A stretch of DNA of 59,619 nt from positions 1 to 59,619 of IMG/VR virus record IMGVR_UViG_3300046170_000404; one strand, written 5' to 3'. The stretch comes from a virus. Positions 1 to 6,705 of the stretch are shown here, in pieces; the stretch's first letter is position 1, and each line of letters begins with the position of its first letter. The notes below the pieces were generated by a model. The model ran no database searches. It worked only from the letters and a program-made list of their open reading frames with translations, and was not told the origin of the DNA. The position numbers and the translations under genes are program-made.

Positions 1-3
1 CCT

Positions 4-144
4 CACATGCAATCTCAAAGTTTACGCACGTATAAAGGTATATATGAAGAAGAAAAAAACCCACATGCAATCTCAATATTTACGCACGTATAAAGGTTAA
101 TGAGTATTGTAAAAATTCCACATGCAATCTCAAACTTTACGCAC
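4..144. repeat. Direct repeat array 1 (3 copies, iteron-like)
   Basis: Three copies begin at 4, 62 and 119. Copies 1 and 2 are 36 bp long and differ at only two positions; both start CACATGCAATCTCAA and end ACGCACGTATAAAGGT. The third copy keeps the first 26 bp and then runs into a perfect hairpin. About 20 unrelated bases separate the copies. The core CACAT-N3-ATCTCAAAGTTT recurs in a second array at 3321-3413, so it is likely a binding site for one phage protein (replication initiator, regulator or packaging protein). The function is inferred. Confidence 0.8.
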
Positions 145-163
145 TACGAAGTAGTGCGTAAAG
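135..163. other. Perfect 13-bp hairpin with 3-base loop
   Basis: The arms 135-147 (CTTTACGCACTAC) and 151-163 are exact reverse complements around the loop GAA. The left arm is the end of the third array-1 repeat. It lies just downstream of the VRR-NUC gene on the minus strand, so it could end that transcript, although no long T run follows. It could also be part of an origin or a cruciform site. Confidence 0.7.
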
Positions 164-180
164 AAATCGTGAGACGTGGT

Positions 181-548
181 TCAAGCGTCTTGAATTTTTT
201 TGATTGCGTCTTTTAGATTGAGTGATGAGTAGGCACGGATAACAGGTTCTCGGTTCACGAACCACGAAAATTTGTAGATTTTGAGGGGGTCTCTGCGAGA
301 GGTCTTCTCGCAAGATAAAAGATTGTCCACCATTTTTAAAATGTGTTAAAGTGCCAATTAATTTGGTACTTTGATAAACCAATATTCTTGACATCATTTG
401 ACTTGAGTTCAATCCAAATACTTTTGTTGTTTATCAACCAATAAACATCTGGAATTCCATTGATTGTATTACTTTCTATGCGAAATAATTGACCTTTTAA
501 CTTTAATTTTTTTATACGTTGCCAAAGATTATTTTCTGGTTTTCTCAT
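181..548 (-). pseudogene. VRR-NUC nuclease, frameshifted twice
   Basis: The start-proximal 70 codons contain the VRR-NUC core: GIPDVYW, then IWIELKS (the D...ExK active site), then SKYQINWH. VRR-NUC proteins are small PD-(D/E)XK-fold nucleases, Holliday-junction-resolvase-like in phages. The reading frame stops at 336-338, but skipping one base continues it as FKNGGQSFIL, the expected next strand. A second single-base excess at the G run 285-289 is needed to reach the C-terminus (LKIYKFSWFVN...AIKKIQDA, stop at 181). The gene is therefore either inactivated or carries two insertion errors in homopolymers. It is the last gene of the leftmost minus-strand group and follows a terminator hairpin at 571-612. 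Confidence 0.7.
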
Positions 549-570
549 TATGTTATTAAGTCAATAACAT

Positions 571-612
571 AAAAAAAGGGACAACTAAAGTCTCCCGTTG
601 TTGCCCCTTTTA
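571..612 (-). terminator. Rho-independent terminator
   Basis: The arms GGGACAAC (578-585) and GTTGCCCC (600-607) pair with one mismatch. Read on the minus strand the hairpin is followed by a run of seven T. It ends transcription of the minus-strand genes at 656-1896 before the VRR-NUC gene. Confidence 0.75.
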
Positions 613-655
613 ATCAAAATATTTGGTTGTCCGTGTTAACCCAAATATCAAGAAT

Positions 656-829
656 TTAAGAATAATATCTTTTTAAATAATAAGCAAGTGATCTCTCAAT
701 TTTAAAAGAAAAGGCAATTTGAGGTTCAATAAACTCTTCTCTGCAATTACTAAAATCTTTAATAAAATCTTGAAAAGTGCCTTTGTAATTTTTGTTTAAT
801 GCTTTTTTATATATTTCTCGCAAAGTCAT
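656..829 (-). CDS. Small hypothetical protein (57 aa)
   Basis: A 57-codon frame begins at ATG 829-827, overlapping the TAA of the upstream gene (TAATG), so it is probably translationally coupled to it. The protein starts MTLREIYKKALNKNY and is basic and aromatic-rich with no recognised domain. Its stop at 656 lies just before the terminator at 571-612, so it is the last gene of this transcript. The function is unknown. Confidence 0.6.
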   Translation of the reverse strand: MTLREIYKKALNKNYKGTFQDFIKDFSNCREEFIEPQIAFSFKIERSLAYYLKRYYS

Positions 830-1104
830 TAATAAATTACAGGAATTATTGGAAGTTCTTTTATATTTGTATGAATTGCCCCACCATTATTTCCCTCATC
901 ATCACTTGTTGGAGTTAACCAAGTTCCATTGTCTAAAAGAATTTGAATTGGTCTATTATGCCAACCTTGATCTTTACTTAATTCTTGAACGCAATACTCA
1001 ATCTTAACAATAGTTCTTCCAACTAAATATTTATTTATTTTTTTTTGCCATGTTTTACTCAACTCTTCATTATTCATTTCATCAAGTTTTTTTTCTTTTG
1101 CCAT
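829..1104 (-). CDS. Conserved phage hypothetical protein (91 aa)
   Basis: This soluble 91-residue protein has a charged N-terminus (MAKEKKLDEMNNEELSK) and a C-terminal beta-like half containing ILLDNGTWLTPTSDDEG. I recognise this general type from marine phages but know no function. It overlaps the gene upstream by about 30 bp and is coupled to the next by a TAATG overlap, so 1896-656 forms one compact operon. Confidence 0.65.
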   Translation of the reverse strand: MAKEKKLDEMNNEELSKTWQKKINKYLVGRTIVKIEYCVQELSKDQGWHNRPIQILLDNGTWLTPTSDDEGNNGGAIHTNIKELPIIPVIY

Positions 1105-1286
1105 TTTTCATATTCCTTTTCTTGTGTGTAATCCCAAACAGAAATAAATCTTTCAAGCCATTTTTCTTGTTTGAGTGTTAGTGTCATATTCCAAGCCAAC
1201 TCTTCATCTGCACTTCCTAATGGGGAGAGTTCTTCTCTCTCCCCAAAATTATTGTAGATTTTAACAAGTGTTTCTATACTACGCAC
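1074..1286 (-). CDS. Small hypothetical protein (70 aa)
   Basis: The 70-residue protein has the pattern TLTLKQEKWLERFISVWDYT, suggesting helices. It starts inside the end of the 1279-1896 gene (8-bp overlap) and its 3' end overlaps the next gene. No domain was recognised; it is retained because of the tight operon packing. Confidence 0.6.
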   Translation of the reverse strand: MRSIETLVKIYNNFGEREELSPLGSADEELAWNMTLTLKQEKWLERFISVWDYTQEKEYEKWQKKKNLMK

Positions 1287-1896
1287 TTAATTGTTTAACA
1301 GTTGTTTCTGGAATTGTAATTGCAATTTTTGACTTTTGAGCAATCAAAGATATTTGTTTTAATACCTCTGTCCCAATCATGTCAGAGTGCAATAAGTCTT
1401 CTGCTTTTTCTTGCAAGTCGTCAATCATTTGTACTTCTTGACCTTTTTTTGATTGATAAAATGCTTTTTTAGTTTCTTCTAAACATTTTTCTTCTAAGTA
1501 TTTGTCAATCATAGCACAATGTTTATGAGTGCCCTTTTCAAAACAATCAGAGTAATCTGGTAAAGATGAACCATAATCCCAATCTCTATTGTCTTTCCAT
1601 TGTTTGATTTTACTTACTGCTTTTAAAGTTGCGTCTGCAAACTTTTGTCTTTTGTCTTGCAACTTTTTATCTATGCTTGAAAAGAAATCATTAAAATCTT
1701 TTTCTGCCAATTTTAATTCTTTCAACTCTTTATCCAATGCTAATCTTTTTAAAAACATTGGGTAGTTCTTTTCAGAGTTCTTATTGATCTCTGCCAAGTG
1801 CAAACTTTCAACTGCACTTCTTTTTTCTCTAAACTTTTTAGAAAGTTTATTTGACCAATATTCTCTGTTGTCTTTGCTTATTTGTTTATTACTCAT
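1279..1896 (-). CDS. Hypothetical coiled-coil protein (205 aa)
   Basis: The protein is lysine- and glutamate-rich with long predicted helices (KNSEKNYPMFLKRLALDK, KELKELKLAEKDFNDFFSS). A central stretch (DWDYGSSLPDYSDCF...HKHC) contains His and Cys residues that might bind metal. It is the first gene of the leftmost operon and is preceded by the hairpin-rich segment 1926-2049. The family is not recognised; an early-expressed accessory protein is only a guess. Confidence 0.65.
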   Translation of the reverse strand: MSNKQISKDNREYWSNKLSKKFREKRSAVESLHLAEINKNSEKNYPMFLKRLALDKELKELKLAEKDFNDFFSSIDKKLQDKRQKFADATLKAVSKIKQWKDNRDWDYGSSLPDYSDCFEKGTHKHCAMIDKYLEEKCLEETKKAFYQSKKGQEVQMIDDLQEKAEDLLHSDMIGTEVLKQISLIAQKSKIAITIPETTVKQLSA

Positions 1897-1925
1897 TTTT
1901 GCTCCATTGTTAGTTGTTAGTTAGT

Positions 1926-2049
1926 GAGTACCCTCAATGGATATCTTCCAGAGGGTACTCTGTAAGTTTGGTTTTTAAAGTCTATACTAAACTTACAAAG
2001 AAACAGACTATTTGTTTTTATCTTACTTACGAGAGGTAAAAAACAAATA
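1926..2049. other. Three successive inverted repeats in an intergenic region
   Basis: There are three stem candidates. GAGTACCCTC (1926-1935) pairs perfectly with 1951-1960. GTAAGTTT (1962-1969) pairs with AAACTTAC (1989-1996). TATTTGTTTTTATC (2009-2022) pairs nearly perfectly with 2035-2049. They lie between two minus-strand genes, so one may end the upstream transcript and another may act in a promoter or leader for the 205-aa gene. Confidence 0.55.
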
Positions 2050-2058
2050 AAAATTTTG

Positions 2059-2656
2059 TTATCCAATAGTAAAGCCACCAGAATTTTTACAAAACTCTGA
2101 AAACTTTTTTACATTATCAACAGAAAAAGGGATAATTACCATTAAAATTTTTTTTATCATAAATCTCATCCCATTTTCTTTTAAATTGATCTGGAAATTC
2201 ATTTGGTGCAAGATTATATTTACCAAGTTTTTTTTCAACTGCTTTACAAAACTTATCTAATTGTTTTTCAATCTTGTCATTATGCTTTTCAATTATTTTT
2301 CTATTCTTTTCAAATTGATCTTCGTATGCTTTACAATGACCAGATTTAATTAAATGATCTAATTGTTGAGATATCATTTCTGCGTTTTGTTGCGAAACTT
2401 CATAACAATCATTATAGCCCCAATGTTCATGTTCATTTTCTGGAATTACTTTTGTATGTGTTAGAACATAATCTGCTAAAGGTCTCCACCACCAAACATT
2501 ATTTCTAAAATAAGTTCCAGATTGAGAAGTGTAATTATCTTGTTCTTCAAAATATTTATTCTGTATATCTTCTGATAATTCAAATAAATTATCTGGTTTT
2601 TTTGGTTCTTCTATGTGTAAGTTTTTTGGATTCATTCCTGTAATATCAAATCCCAT
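2059..2656 (-). CDS. Conserved marine phage protein, one frameshift
   Basis: The protein starts MGFDITGMNPKN and carries a conserved-looking centre, GTYFRNNVWWWRPLADYV, followed by a long charged helix. The first frame stops at 2117, but one base less in the C3T5 run near 2124-2131 continues it as YPFSVDNVKKFSEFCKNSGGFTIG to a stop at 2059. This ending matches the family I know from cyanophages and other marine phages, which closes with a (V)E-N-V-x-x-F...GGF motif. The function of the family is unknown. It is coupled by TAATG to the small gene upstream. Confidence 0.7.
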
Positions 2657-2820
2657 TATTGCTCCTTTGTTAGTTTTTTTATTATTGATTTAAGATTTTT
2701 TAAAGTTGGTGGAAACATGTCTTGTGATGAAGTTGCAAAATCTTTCCTAGCTATATCTAGATCATCACTTAACCAATTAATTAAAAAGTCTTTTTCTTTT
2801 TTTGTTAGTTTTATAATCAT
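2656..2820 (-). CDS. Small hypothetical protein (54 aa)
   Basis: The 54-codon frame starts MIIKLTKKEKDFLINWL. Its stop overlaps the ATG of the following gene (TAATG), with a clear AAGGAG just before that ATG inside its last codons. The short acidic-basic helical protein has no recognised family. Spacing and coupling support it as real. Confidence 0.6.
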   Translation of the reverse strand: MIIKLTKKEKDFLINWLSDDLDIARKDFATSSQDMFPPTLKNLKSIIKKLTKEQ

Positions 2821-2858
2821 ATCCCACGAATATAAGATATGAGTTTTATTGTCAAATG

Positions 2859-2957
2859 TTAATTTATGCCTAAAAAGGCAATTAAACCAATGATTATTAG
2901 GGTGGGTATAGGGTAAAATACAATTAATCTTACTAAAAACGCTAAAAAATTATCCAT
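2859..2957 (-). CDS. Tiny membrane protein (32 aa)
   Basis: The 32-codon frame begins MDNFLAFLVRLIVFYP and is almost entirely one hydrophobic helix. It closely resembles another tiny protein at 58344-58433, which begins MDAFIAFIMRIIIFYP: the same MDxFxAFxxRxIxFYP start and hydrophobic tail. That similarity between two distant loci is the main reason to call it a gene. It might be a lysis accessory or a membrane regulator. Confidence 0.55.
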   Translation of the reverse strand: MDNFLAFLVRLIVFYPIPTLIIIGLIAFLGIN

Positions 2958-2996
2958 GATTTGAGAGAGATATACGTTAAAAATTTAATTACAAGA

Positions 2997-3320
2997 TTAA
3001 AGTTTTATTTTTTTTATTGATTGAATAACTGATGTTGGAATTATTGTAGTATTACCTATATTATCAAATGTTGGTTTATCTTTTGTTTCAATATAATCAG
3101 TAAATATTCTGGTTATACCTTTTGATTGAGATAATAAATATCCTTTTGAAACGCATATTGGAAGTTTAGAATTTTTTAAATTTTTTGTATCTGACCAACC
3201 ACTGTCCCCCTCTATATCTGCCCATTTAATCTCAACAAATGGATAATCTAAAATATTGTTTCCTAAATTTTTAAAATTAAAATTTAAAATTTTTGATTTT
3301 TGTATTTTTTTTGTTTTCAT
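2997..3320 (-). CDS. Hypothetical protein (107 aa)
   Basis: The start was chosen at ATG 3320 (MKTKKIQKSKILN). An upstream GTG at 3329 lies inside the repeat array. The protein is basic at the N-terminus, then contains VEIKWADIEGDSGW, a beta-strand pattern seen in small phage proteins of unknown function. The three direct repeats of array 2 abut its start codon on the upstream side, so they may control its expression. Confidence 0.6.
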   Translation of the reverse strand: MKTKKIQKSKILNFNFKNLGNNILDYPFVEIKWADIEGDSGWSDTKNLKNSKLPICVSKGYLLSQSKGITRIFTDYIETKDKPTFDNIGNTTIIPTSVIQSIKKIKL

Positions 3321-3413
3321 AATTCCCACATATCACTTCAAAGTTTTGAAAATAATTCCCACATATGATCTCAAAGTTTTGAAAATAATTCCCACATATG
3401 GTCTCAAAGTTTT
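3321..3413. repeat. Direct repeat array 2 (3 tandem 33-bp copies)
   Basis: Copies lie at 3321-3353, 3354-3386 and 3387-3413 (the last shorter), built on AATTCCCACATATGATCTCA then AAGTTTTGAAAAT. The core CACAT-N3-ATCTCAAAGTTT is shared with array 1 at the left end. The array sits directly upstream of the minus-strand gene at 2997-3320, like an operator or iteron array. The 100 bp between this array and the terminase gene hold no convincing gene. Confidence 0.85.
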
Positions 3414-3509
3414 CATTTTTTGTCTTCAGTTAAAATTGAAACAATACCAACAGATGTACTTAAATGACTGTTATGTATTTCGTTAAAAACTGTCATAAAA
3501 TTTCCATCA

Positions 3510-3773
3510 TCAAGTAATTTCTTCTGGCGTAACGTCAATGATATTTTTGGCTTCTCCAATTTTACCTTCAAGTTCGGATAACCGTTTCTCAAGTTGTTCA
3601 CGACTCATACCCTCCAATCCAACATGGGTTACTTCTTTTTTATCTACAAAGAATCCTGCCATTTGACCACTACGATATTCTGCATTTACAGCTACAGAAA
3701 ATTGTTTTTTATCTTCTGCTTTTTTACTTAAGTGTTTCAAATCTTTTATATTTTTTAAGCTTGTCCCCTTCAT
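3510..3773 (-). CDS. terS: Terminase small subunit, C-terminal fragment
   Basis: The fragment continues the 3724-4017 frame after one extra base. It reads ...KHLSKKAEDKKQFSVAVNA, then EYRSGQMAGFFVDKKEV, then MSREQLEKRLSELEG. That is the usual second half of phage small terminases: a helix carrying the A-x-x-A-E repeat followed by the G-x-x-A-G-x-x-x-D-x-K/R-K/E segment. Its own ATG (3773) has no separate function that I can support. See the N-terminal fragment for the junction. Confidence 0.7.
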   Translation of the reverse strand: MKGTSLKNIKDLKHLSKKAEDKKQFSVAVNAEYRSGQMAGFFVDKKEVTHVGLEGMSREQLEKRLSELEGKIGEAKNIIDVTPEEIT

Positions 3774-4017
3774 GTTTTTTTAACTCCTGGTTATATTTCA
3801 TTTCCATATAACGCACTACATGAGGATTTTTATTTGGATTAGTTAGTCTACTTGCAATTTCTGTTGGTCCTTCTTTTTTCTCTGAGGTATAGCCAGCTCT
3901 GGAAGCTGCTTCGGTTTTAGAAATCTCTCCCCAATTACTAACATATATATCCACAAACGCTTTTTGTTTTAAAGTTAGTTCAGATGTTGATTTCAAAGTA
4001 TTTTTTCTTTTAGTCAT
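3724..4017 (-). CDS. terS: Terminase small subunit, N-terminal fragment
   Basis: The fragment starts MTKRKNTLKST and contains LTLKQKAFVDIYVSN, then EAASRAGYTSEKKEG, then the NPHVVRYMEM helix. This is the Terminase_2-type DNA-binding helix-turn-helix (LT.KQ..FV..Y...G....AA..AGY). Small terminases bind the packaging site and recruit the large subunit. The frame should pass into the 3510-3773 frame near the A7 and G4 runs (about 3765-3781), where one base too many is present. On a circular map it lies upstream of the large terminase on the same strand. The intact protein would be about 170 aa, normal for the family. Confidence 0.75.
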   Translation of the reverse strand: MTKRKNTLKSTSELTLKQKAFVDIYVSNWGEISKTEAASRAGYTSEKKEGPTEIASRLTNPNKNPHVVRYMEMKYNQELKKHEGDKLKKYKRFETLK

Positions 4018-4411
4018 CTTGACCTCTTATATCATATAATTTTTCCTAATACGCTTTCTTACAAACTTTTTTTATTTTATTTTTTAGCAGAAAATGGCCT
4101 CAAGCAGAGTATTTTCCTAGAATTACTAGGAATTTTCCTAGTGTTTTCCTAGTCTATTTTGCTCTAGAAGTGTTGTATATCAATGTTTTTCCTAGTTTCC
4201 TAGAAAAAAACCCTTACAAACTTTTTTTTATTTTTTTTTTCTAAGGAAGTGTACTAGGAAACAAGGCCCGTGAACCGTGGTACATGGTACTTGGTACTAG
4301 GTCAACGAACCATTGCCCCAGATAAAAGATTGACGGATCAAGATCAATGCCCTAAAGTTATCTCGAGTAATGTTTGTTATCATTTTCATTACCTCAATTG
4401 TTAGTTATATT
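4018..4411. promoter_or_regulatory. Intergenic region with TTTCCTAG motif cluster
   Basis: About 440 bp separate the small terminase start from the next plus-strand gene. TTTCCTAG occurs directly at about 4113, 4134, 4145, 4188 and 4196, and as CTAGGAA at about 4126 and 4254. A second repeat, CTTACAAACTTTTTTTATTTT, occurs near 4058 and 4210. GGTAC recurs near 4281-4300. It looks like an origin, packaging or divergent control region. No promoter was assigned with confidence. Confidence 0.6.
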
Positions 4412-4453
4412 CTTAGGCTCACGTTTTTGAATTTCCTTTCTAGTGAGCCTAAG
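4412..4453. other. 11-bp perfect inverted repeat at a gene start
   Basis: CTTAGGCTCAC (4412-4422) pairs exactly with GTGAGCCTAAG (4443-4453) across a 20-base loop, just ahead of the ATG at 4461. In the transcript it would form a stem immediately upstream of the start codon and could control translation or mark processing. Confidence 0.6.
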
Positions 4454-4460
4454 TTTTATT

Positions 4461-4658
4461 ATGAGAAATCTTTTCGAAACACTAATTGATGTCGGCTCAG
4501 GCTTATTACTATCAACATTAGTGCAGCTATATATATTCCCCTATTTCGATATGTATCCAACGGTATGGGAGTCCTTTCATATAGCAGTCATATTTACGGC
4601 TATTTCTATTTGCAGATCCTGGTTGTGGAGAACATTTTTTAGAAGAAAAAAATCTTGA
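4461..4658 (+). CDS. Small phage membrane protein (65 aa)
   Basis: The start at ATG 4461 gives MRNLFETLIDVGSGLLLSTL. A GTG 18 bases earlier is inside a hairpin arm. Two hydrophobic helices are visible (VGSGLLLSTLVQLYIFPYF and FHIAVIFTAISICRSWL), followed by a basic tail RRKKS. This matches a widespread family of two-helix phage membrane proteins (N-x-x-V/G-x-G ... Q-x-x-x-FP ... I-x-x-x-FT-x-x-S-x-x-R-S-x-x-x-R-R-x-F), function unknown. It is transcribed alone on the plus strand and ends before a shared terminator at 4721-4762. Confidence 0.75.
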   Translation: MRNLFETLIDVGSGLLLSTLVQLYIFPYFDMYPTVWESFHIAVIFTAISICRSWLWRTFFRRKKS

Positions 4659-4720
4659 AAAAAAATTTTTTACCTATATATTTAATTTACTAACTTAGGA
4701 GAAATCATGAGTTATATGCT

Positions 4721-4762
4721 TTAGCTTGCAGTTTGGCGATTGCTCCCTAGGCTGCAAGTTAA
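4721..4762. terminator. Terminator hairpin between convergent genes
   Basis: The arms TTAGCTTGCAG (4721-4731) and CTGCAAGTTAA (4752-4762) pair with one G-T wobble. The hairpin sits between the plus-strand gene ending at 4658 and the minus-strand gene ending at 4759, so it probably ends both transcripts. Confidence 0.6.
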
Positions 4763-5232
4763 AGTTCAATATTTAAATCCTTTTTAAAATTATCAACATA
4801 AACATTATCAGCGTCCATAATTTGTCTACGTTTGTTTTCTATATTACGTCTAAGCTCACGTCTTAAATCATTATCGGTTTCTACTTTAAGTCTTTGAAAT
4901 AACTTATCGTATTCATACCAAAGAAAATGTTTTCTCTTAAATTTTATGTCCCCGTTCTTCAATGCTTTGTAATACCGGTACCTAACATTATCGGGTTCCC
5001 ATCCTGCCCACCAACAGATCTGTTCAAAATCTTCTGAAGCTGCTATCCAATAATGCGCATCAGTTTTGTGTAAAGAAGCTTTACGATCAGCACTCAAGGA
5101 TCTTGTATCCTCAAACGCATTTAAAATTACATGCCTCCATAACTTCTGTTCATTACAGATGTGATTTTCTTCTATAATATCGGCAGTTATTTTAATGCCC
5201 ATAAGTTTTAATAAGTCTACTGAGTAGAGCAC
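4759..5232 (-). CDS. Conserved phage hypothetical protein (157 aa)
   Basis: The protein begins MLYSVDLLKLMGIK and has a tryptophan-rich centre (AHYWIAASEDFEQICWWAG) followed by EPDNVRYRYYKALKNG, then a charged C-terminal helix. The centre resembles small DNA-binding phage proteins, but I cannot name a family with confidence. It overlaps the upstream gene by 41 bp, so the 5955-4759 genes form one tightly packed operon. Confidence 0.6.
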   Translation of the reverse strand: MLYSVDLLKLMGIKITADIIEENHICNEQKLWRHVILNAFEDTRSLSADRKASLHKTDAHYWIAASEDFEQICWWAGWEPDNVRYRYYKALKNGDIKFKRKHFLWYEYDKLFQRLKVETDNDLRRELRRNIENKRRQIMDADNVYVDNFKKDLNIEL

Positions 5233-5407
5233 GATAATGGCCTTTCGATTTTTTAAAATTTAATCGAGTGGCGACCTCAAAGTGTTCGTGTACATCATCA
5301 ATCAAAGTTGTGATGGCTGCGCCTTCTAAGTTTTCTTCTTCAATATGTTCAGAGATATCTCTAAAATCTAATTGTGCTTCTGCTTTAGTATACTTATCCG
5401 CCATCAT
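5192..5407 (-). CDS. Small hypothetical protein (about 71 aa)
   Basis: The start was chosen at ATG 5407 (MMADKYTKAEAQLDF), with an AGGA about 10 bases upstream; a longer version from 5431 is possible. It is an acidic helical protein with DISEHIEEENLEG and a basic end (RLNFKKSKGHYRALLSRL). It overlaps both neighbours. The function is unknown. Confidence 0.55.
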   Translation of the reverse strand: MMADKYTKAEAQLDFRDISEHIEEENLEGAAITTLIDDVHEHFEVATRLNFKKSKGHYRALLSRLIKTYGH

Positions 5408-5771
5408 TCGTAGCATCCTGTTTGTAATCACTAAATTTGATGACGTTGTTTTTACTTTTATTTTTTCTTTTAAAATTAGAAACCTTTGATGGATCGGGTT
5501 TATGCTTTTTAAATTTTGATAATGTTTTTTCTACTTCATCTAAATCTTTATCTATTTGTGCAAAGAATTCTTTATCATCCTGGTGTATCTCATATATGTC
5601 ATTAGCATCATTTAAGAAACGCTGATCCATCTCAGTATAACCGTAATTAACCCCATGCAACATAGCAAAGATTACAGAAGTAAGTTTACTGTATTGTGTT
5701 TTTGAAAATTTTTTAGAAGCTGCAATAAGCAACTTCGTCAAATCAGTGATACCATCCGTTTTGTTTGCCAT
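5394..5771 (-). CDS. Hypothetical protein (125 aa)
   Basis: The protein starts MANKTDGITDLTKLL and is helical with an acidic middle (DIYEIHQDDKEFFAQIDKDL) and a lysine-rich C-terminal tail (FKRKNKSKNNVIKF) that could bind nucleic acid. It overlaps the zinc-finger-like gene upstream by 29 bp. The family is not recognised. Confidence 0.6.
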   Translation of the reverse strand: MANKTDGITDLTKLLIAASKKFSKTQYSKLTSVIFAMLHGVNYGYTEMDQRFLNDANDIYEIHQDDKEFFAQIDKDLDEVEKTLSKFKKHKPDPSKVSNFKRKNKSKNNVIKFSDYKQDATNDGG

Positions 5772-5955
5772 TAATATAATCCCACGCTACCTTAAATAAT
5801 AATACTTGTTCTGCTTCTGATGATGAGCCGTGAGACGTGCTTCCTGATCCATTGCAAATGATACAAGATACAAAACTATTGACTAGAAGTCTTTTATTAA
5901 CCCTGTACCTTTACAGTCGGTACATATCTTGTAGGTTGCGTAATAGTTTAGTCAT
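5743..5955 (-). pseudogene. DnaJ-type zinc-knuckle small protein, frame disrupted
   Basis: Two CxxCxGxG motifs are visible, CTDCKGTG in one frame and CIICNGSG in another, separated by the usual short linker. This is the zinc-binding repeat of DnaJ cysteine-rich domains and of many small phage proteins. Reading from ATG 5955, one base too many near the start (AAA after ATGACT) and one too few in the A run of GTTAATAAAAG restore a single protein of about 70 aa ending EQVLLFKVAWDYINGKQNG. The zero frame as given is broken by TAA. The start region lies inside the 76-bp repeat at 5942-6017. Confidence 0.5.
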
Positions 5956-6017
5956 ATAAAAAATTTACCTTCATAGGCAAGTACTTATTATAAACTAATC
6001 AGTGTCGTGGGTACAAG
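5942..6017. repeat. 76-bp direct repeat, copy 1
   Basis: It is nearly identical to 6580-6654; differences are confined to about four bases (TTCATAGG against TTAGTGG). The copy spans the last codons of the Mom-like gene, the intergenic space and the ribosome binding site plus start codon of the zinc-knuckle gene. Two copies bracketing one gene point to a tandem duplication or cassette insertion. Confidence 0.85.
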
Positions 6018-6580
6018 GGACAGGAATTATTTTTTTACAGTAAACTAACTTAGGTTTTAAATTTTCTCTATCCCAAATTCTTTTACCATTCTTAAATACA
6101 CCTTTTTCTTTTCCAGATACTCTCTTACAAGTATAGCCATGAGTCTTACCAACAAGGTCCCATTTATCTTTTTTATACAGATCTGCAGTTCTAGGTGGTT
6201 CAATTAAAGATTCAAAACCTATGACCTTATTTTTATATTTATTATACCAATCAATACTAATTTGAGATCTCCATGTAGCTAACACCTTAGAAGTAAAGTT
6301 ACGAGTTGGATACTTTCCATTAACTTTTTCTACATGATAAAAGATATTATTTATAATGTTAGGAAATTTAGATTTATCAATTCCAAAAGTATTCATTGCG
6401 TCCTGGTAGAAACAAAGTGCAGCTCCCACCAATAATATGGCCATAATAAATATCATTATAGTAAATCGCATAACAAATAGATCTTCCTACAAAACCTTTT
6501 GGCTTTGTGTAATGTTTAGCCATTGATTGTTTAAGTCGTTCATCATTCTTTAAAGTTACTTCTAAACGAATCATTCCCAA
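5995..6580 (-). CDS. Mom-like (GNAT-fold) candidate DNA-modification protein, one frameshift
   Basis: Two frames join where one extra T is present (A run 6385-6388 on the plus strand): the first gives HYTKPKGFVGRSICYAIYY and IIGGSCTLFLPGRNEYF, the second continues GIDKSKFPNIINNIF, YPTRNFTSKVLATWR, VIGFESLIEPPRTADLYKKD, WDLVGKTHGYTCKR. The layout resembles Mom/DUF4338-type proteins: an HY start, a hydrophobic strand with a GG, a conserved R-N-F-T helix, and a Y-x-x-x-x-W-x-x-V-G-x-T-x-G end. Mom of phage Mu modifies adenine to protect DNA. The assignment rests on motif layout only and is tentative. The gene lies between two 76-bp repeats and near a halogenase and a cytosine methyltransferase. 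Confidence 0.5.
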
Positions 6581-6654
6581 ATAGTTTAGTCATATAAAAA
6601 ATTTACCTTAGTGGCAAGTACTTATTATAAACTAATCAGTGTCGTGGGTACAAG
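6580..6654. repeat. 76-bp direct repeat, copy 2
   Basis: This is the second copy of 5942-6017, just upstream of the Mom-like gene. It carries the same ATGACTAAACTATT start region on the minus strand and also a fossil of the coding end found in copy 1 (GACACTGATTAG), with no gene body attached. It therefore looks like the scar of a duplication followed by loss or replacement. Confidence 0.85.
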
Positions 6655-6705
6655 TTACAAGAAAAATATTTTTAATTAAAATGTTGTATGTTATATTTAC
6701 TTATC

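Noticed and set aside
137-412. 91-codon minus-strand ORF at the left end as a separate gene
   Set aside because: Only its middle (about 290-350) makes sense, as part of the VRR-NUC protein; the rest is an out-of-frame read-through of the frameshifted gene.
3321-3413. CRISPR array
   Set aside because: Copies are directly adjacent with no unique spacers and no cas genes nearby; it is a simple direct-repeat array.
3256-3486. Plus-strand ORF with three IIPTY repeats
   Set aside because: The repeat in the translation only reflects the three 33-bp DNA repeats of array 2; no independent evidence of coding.
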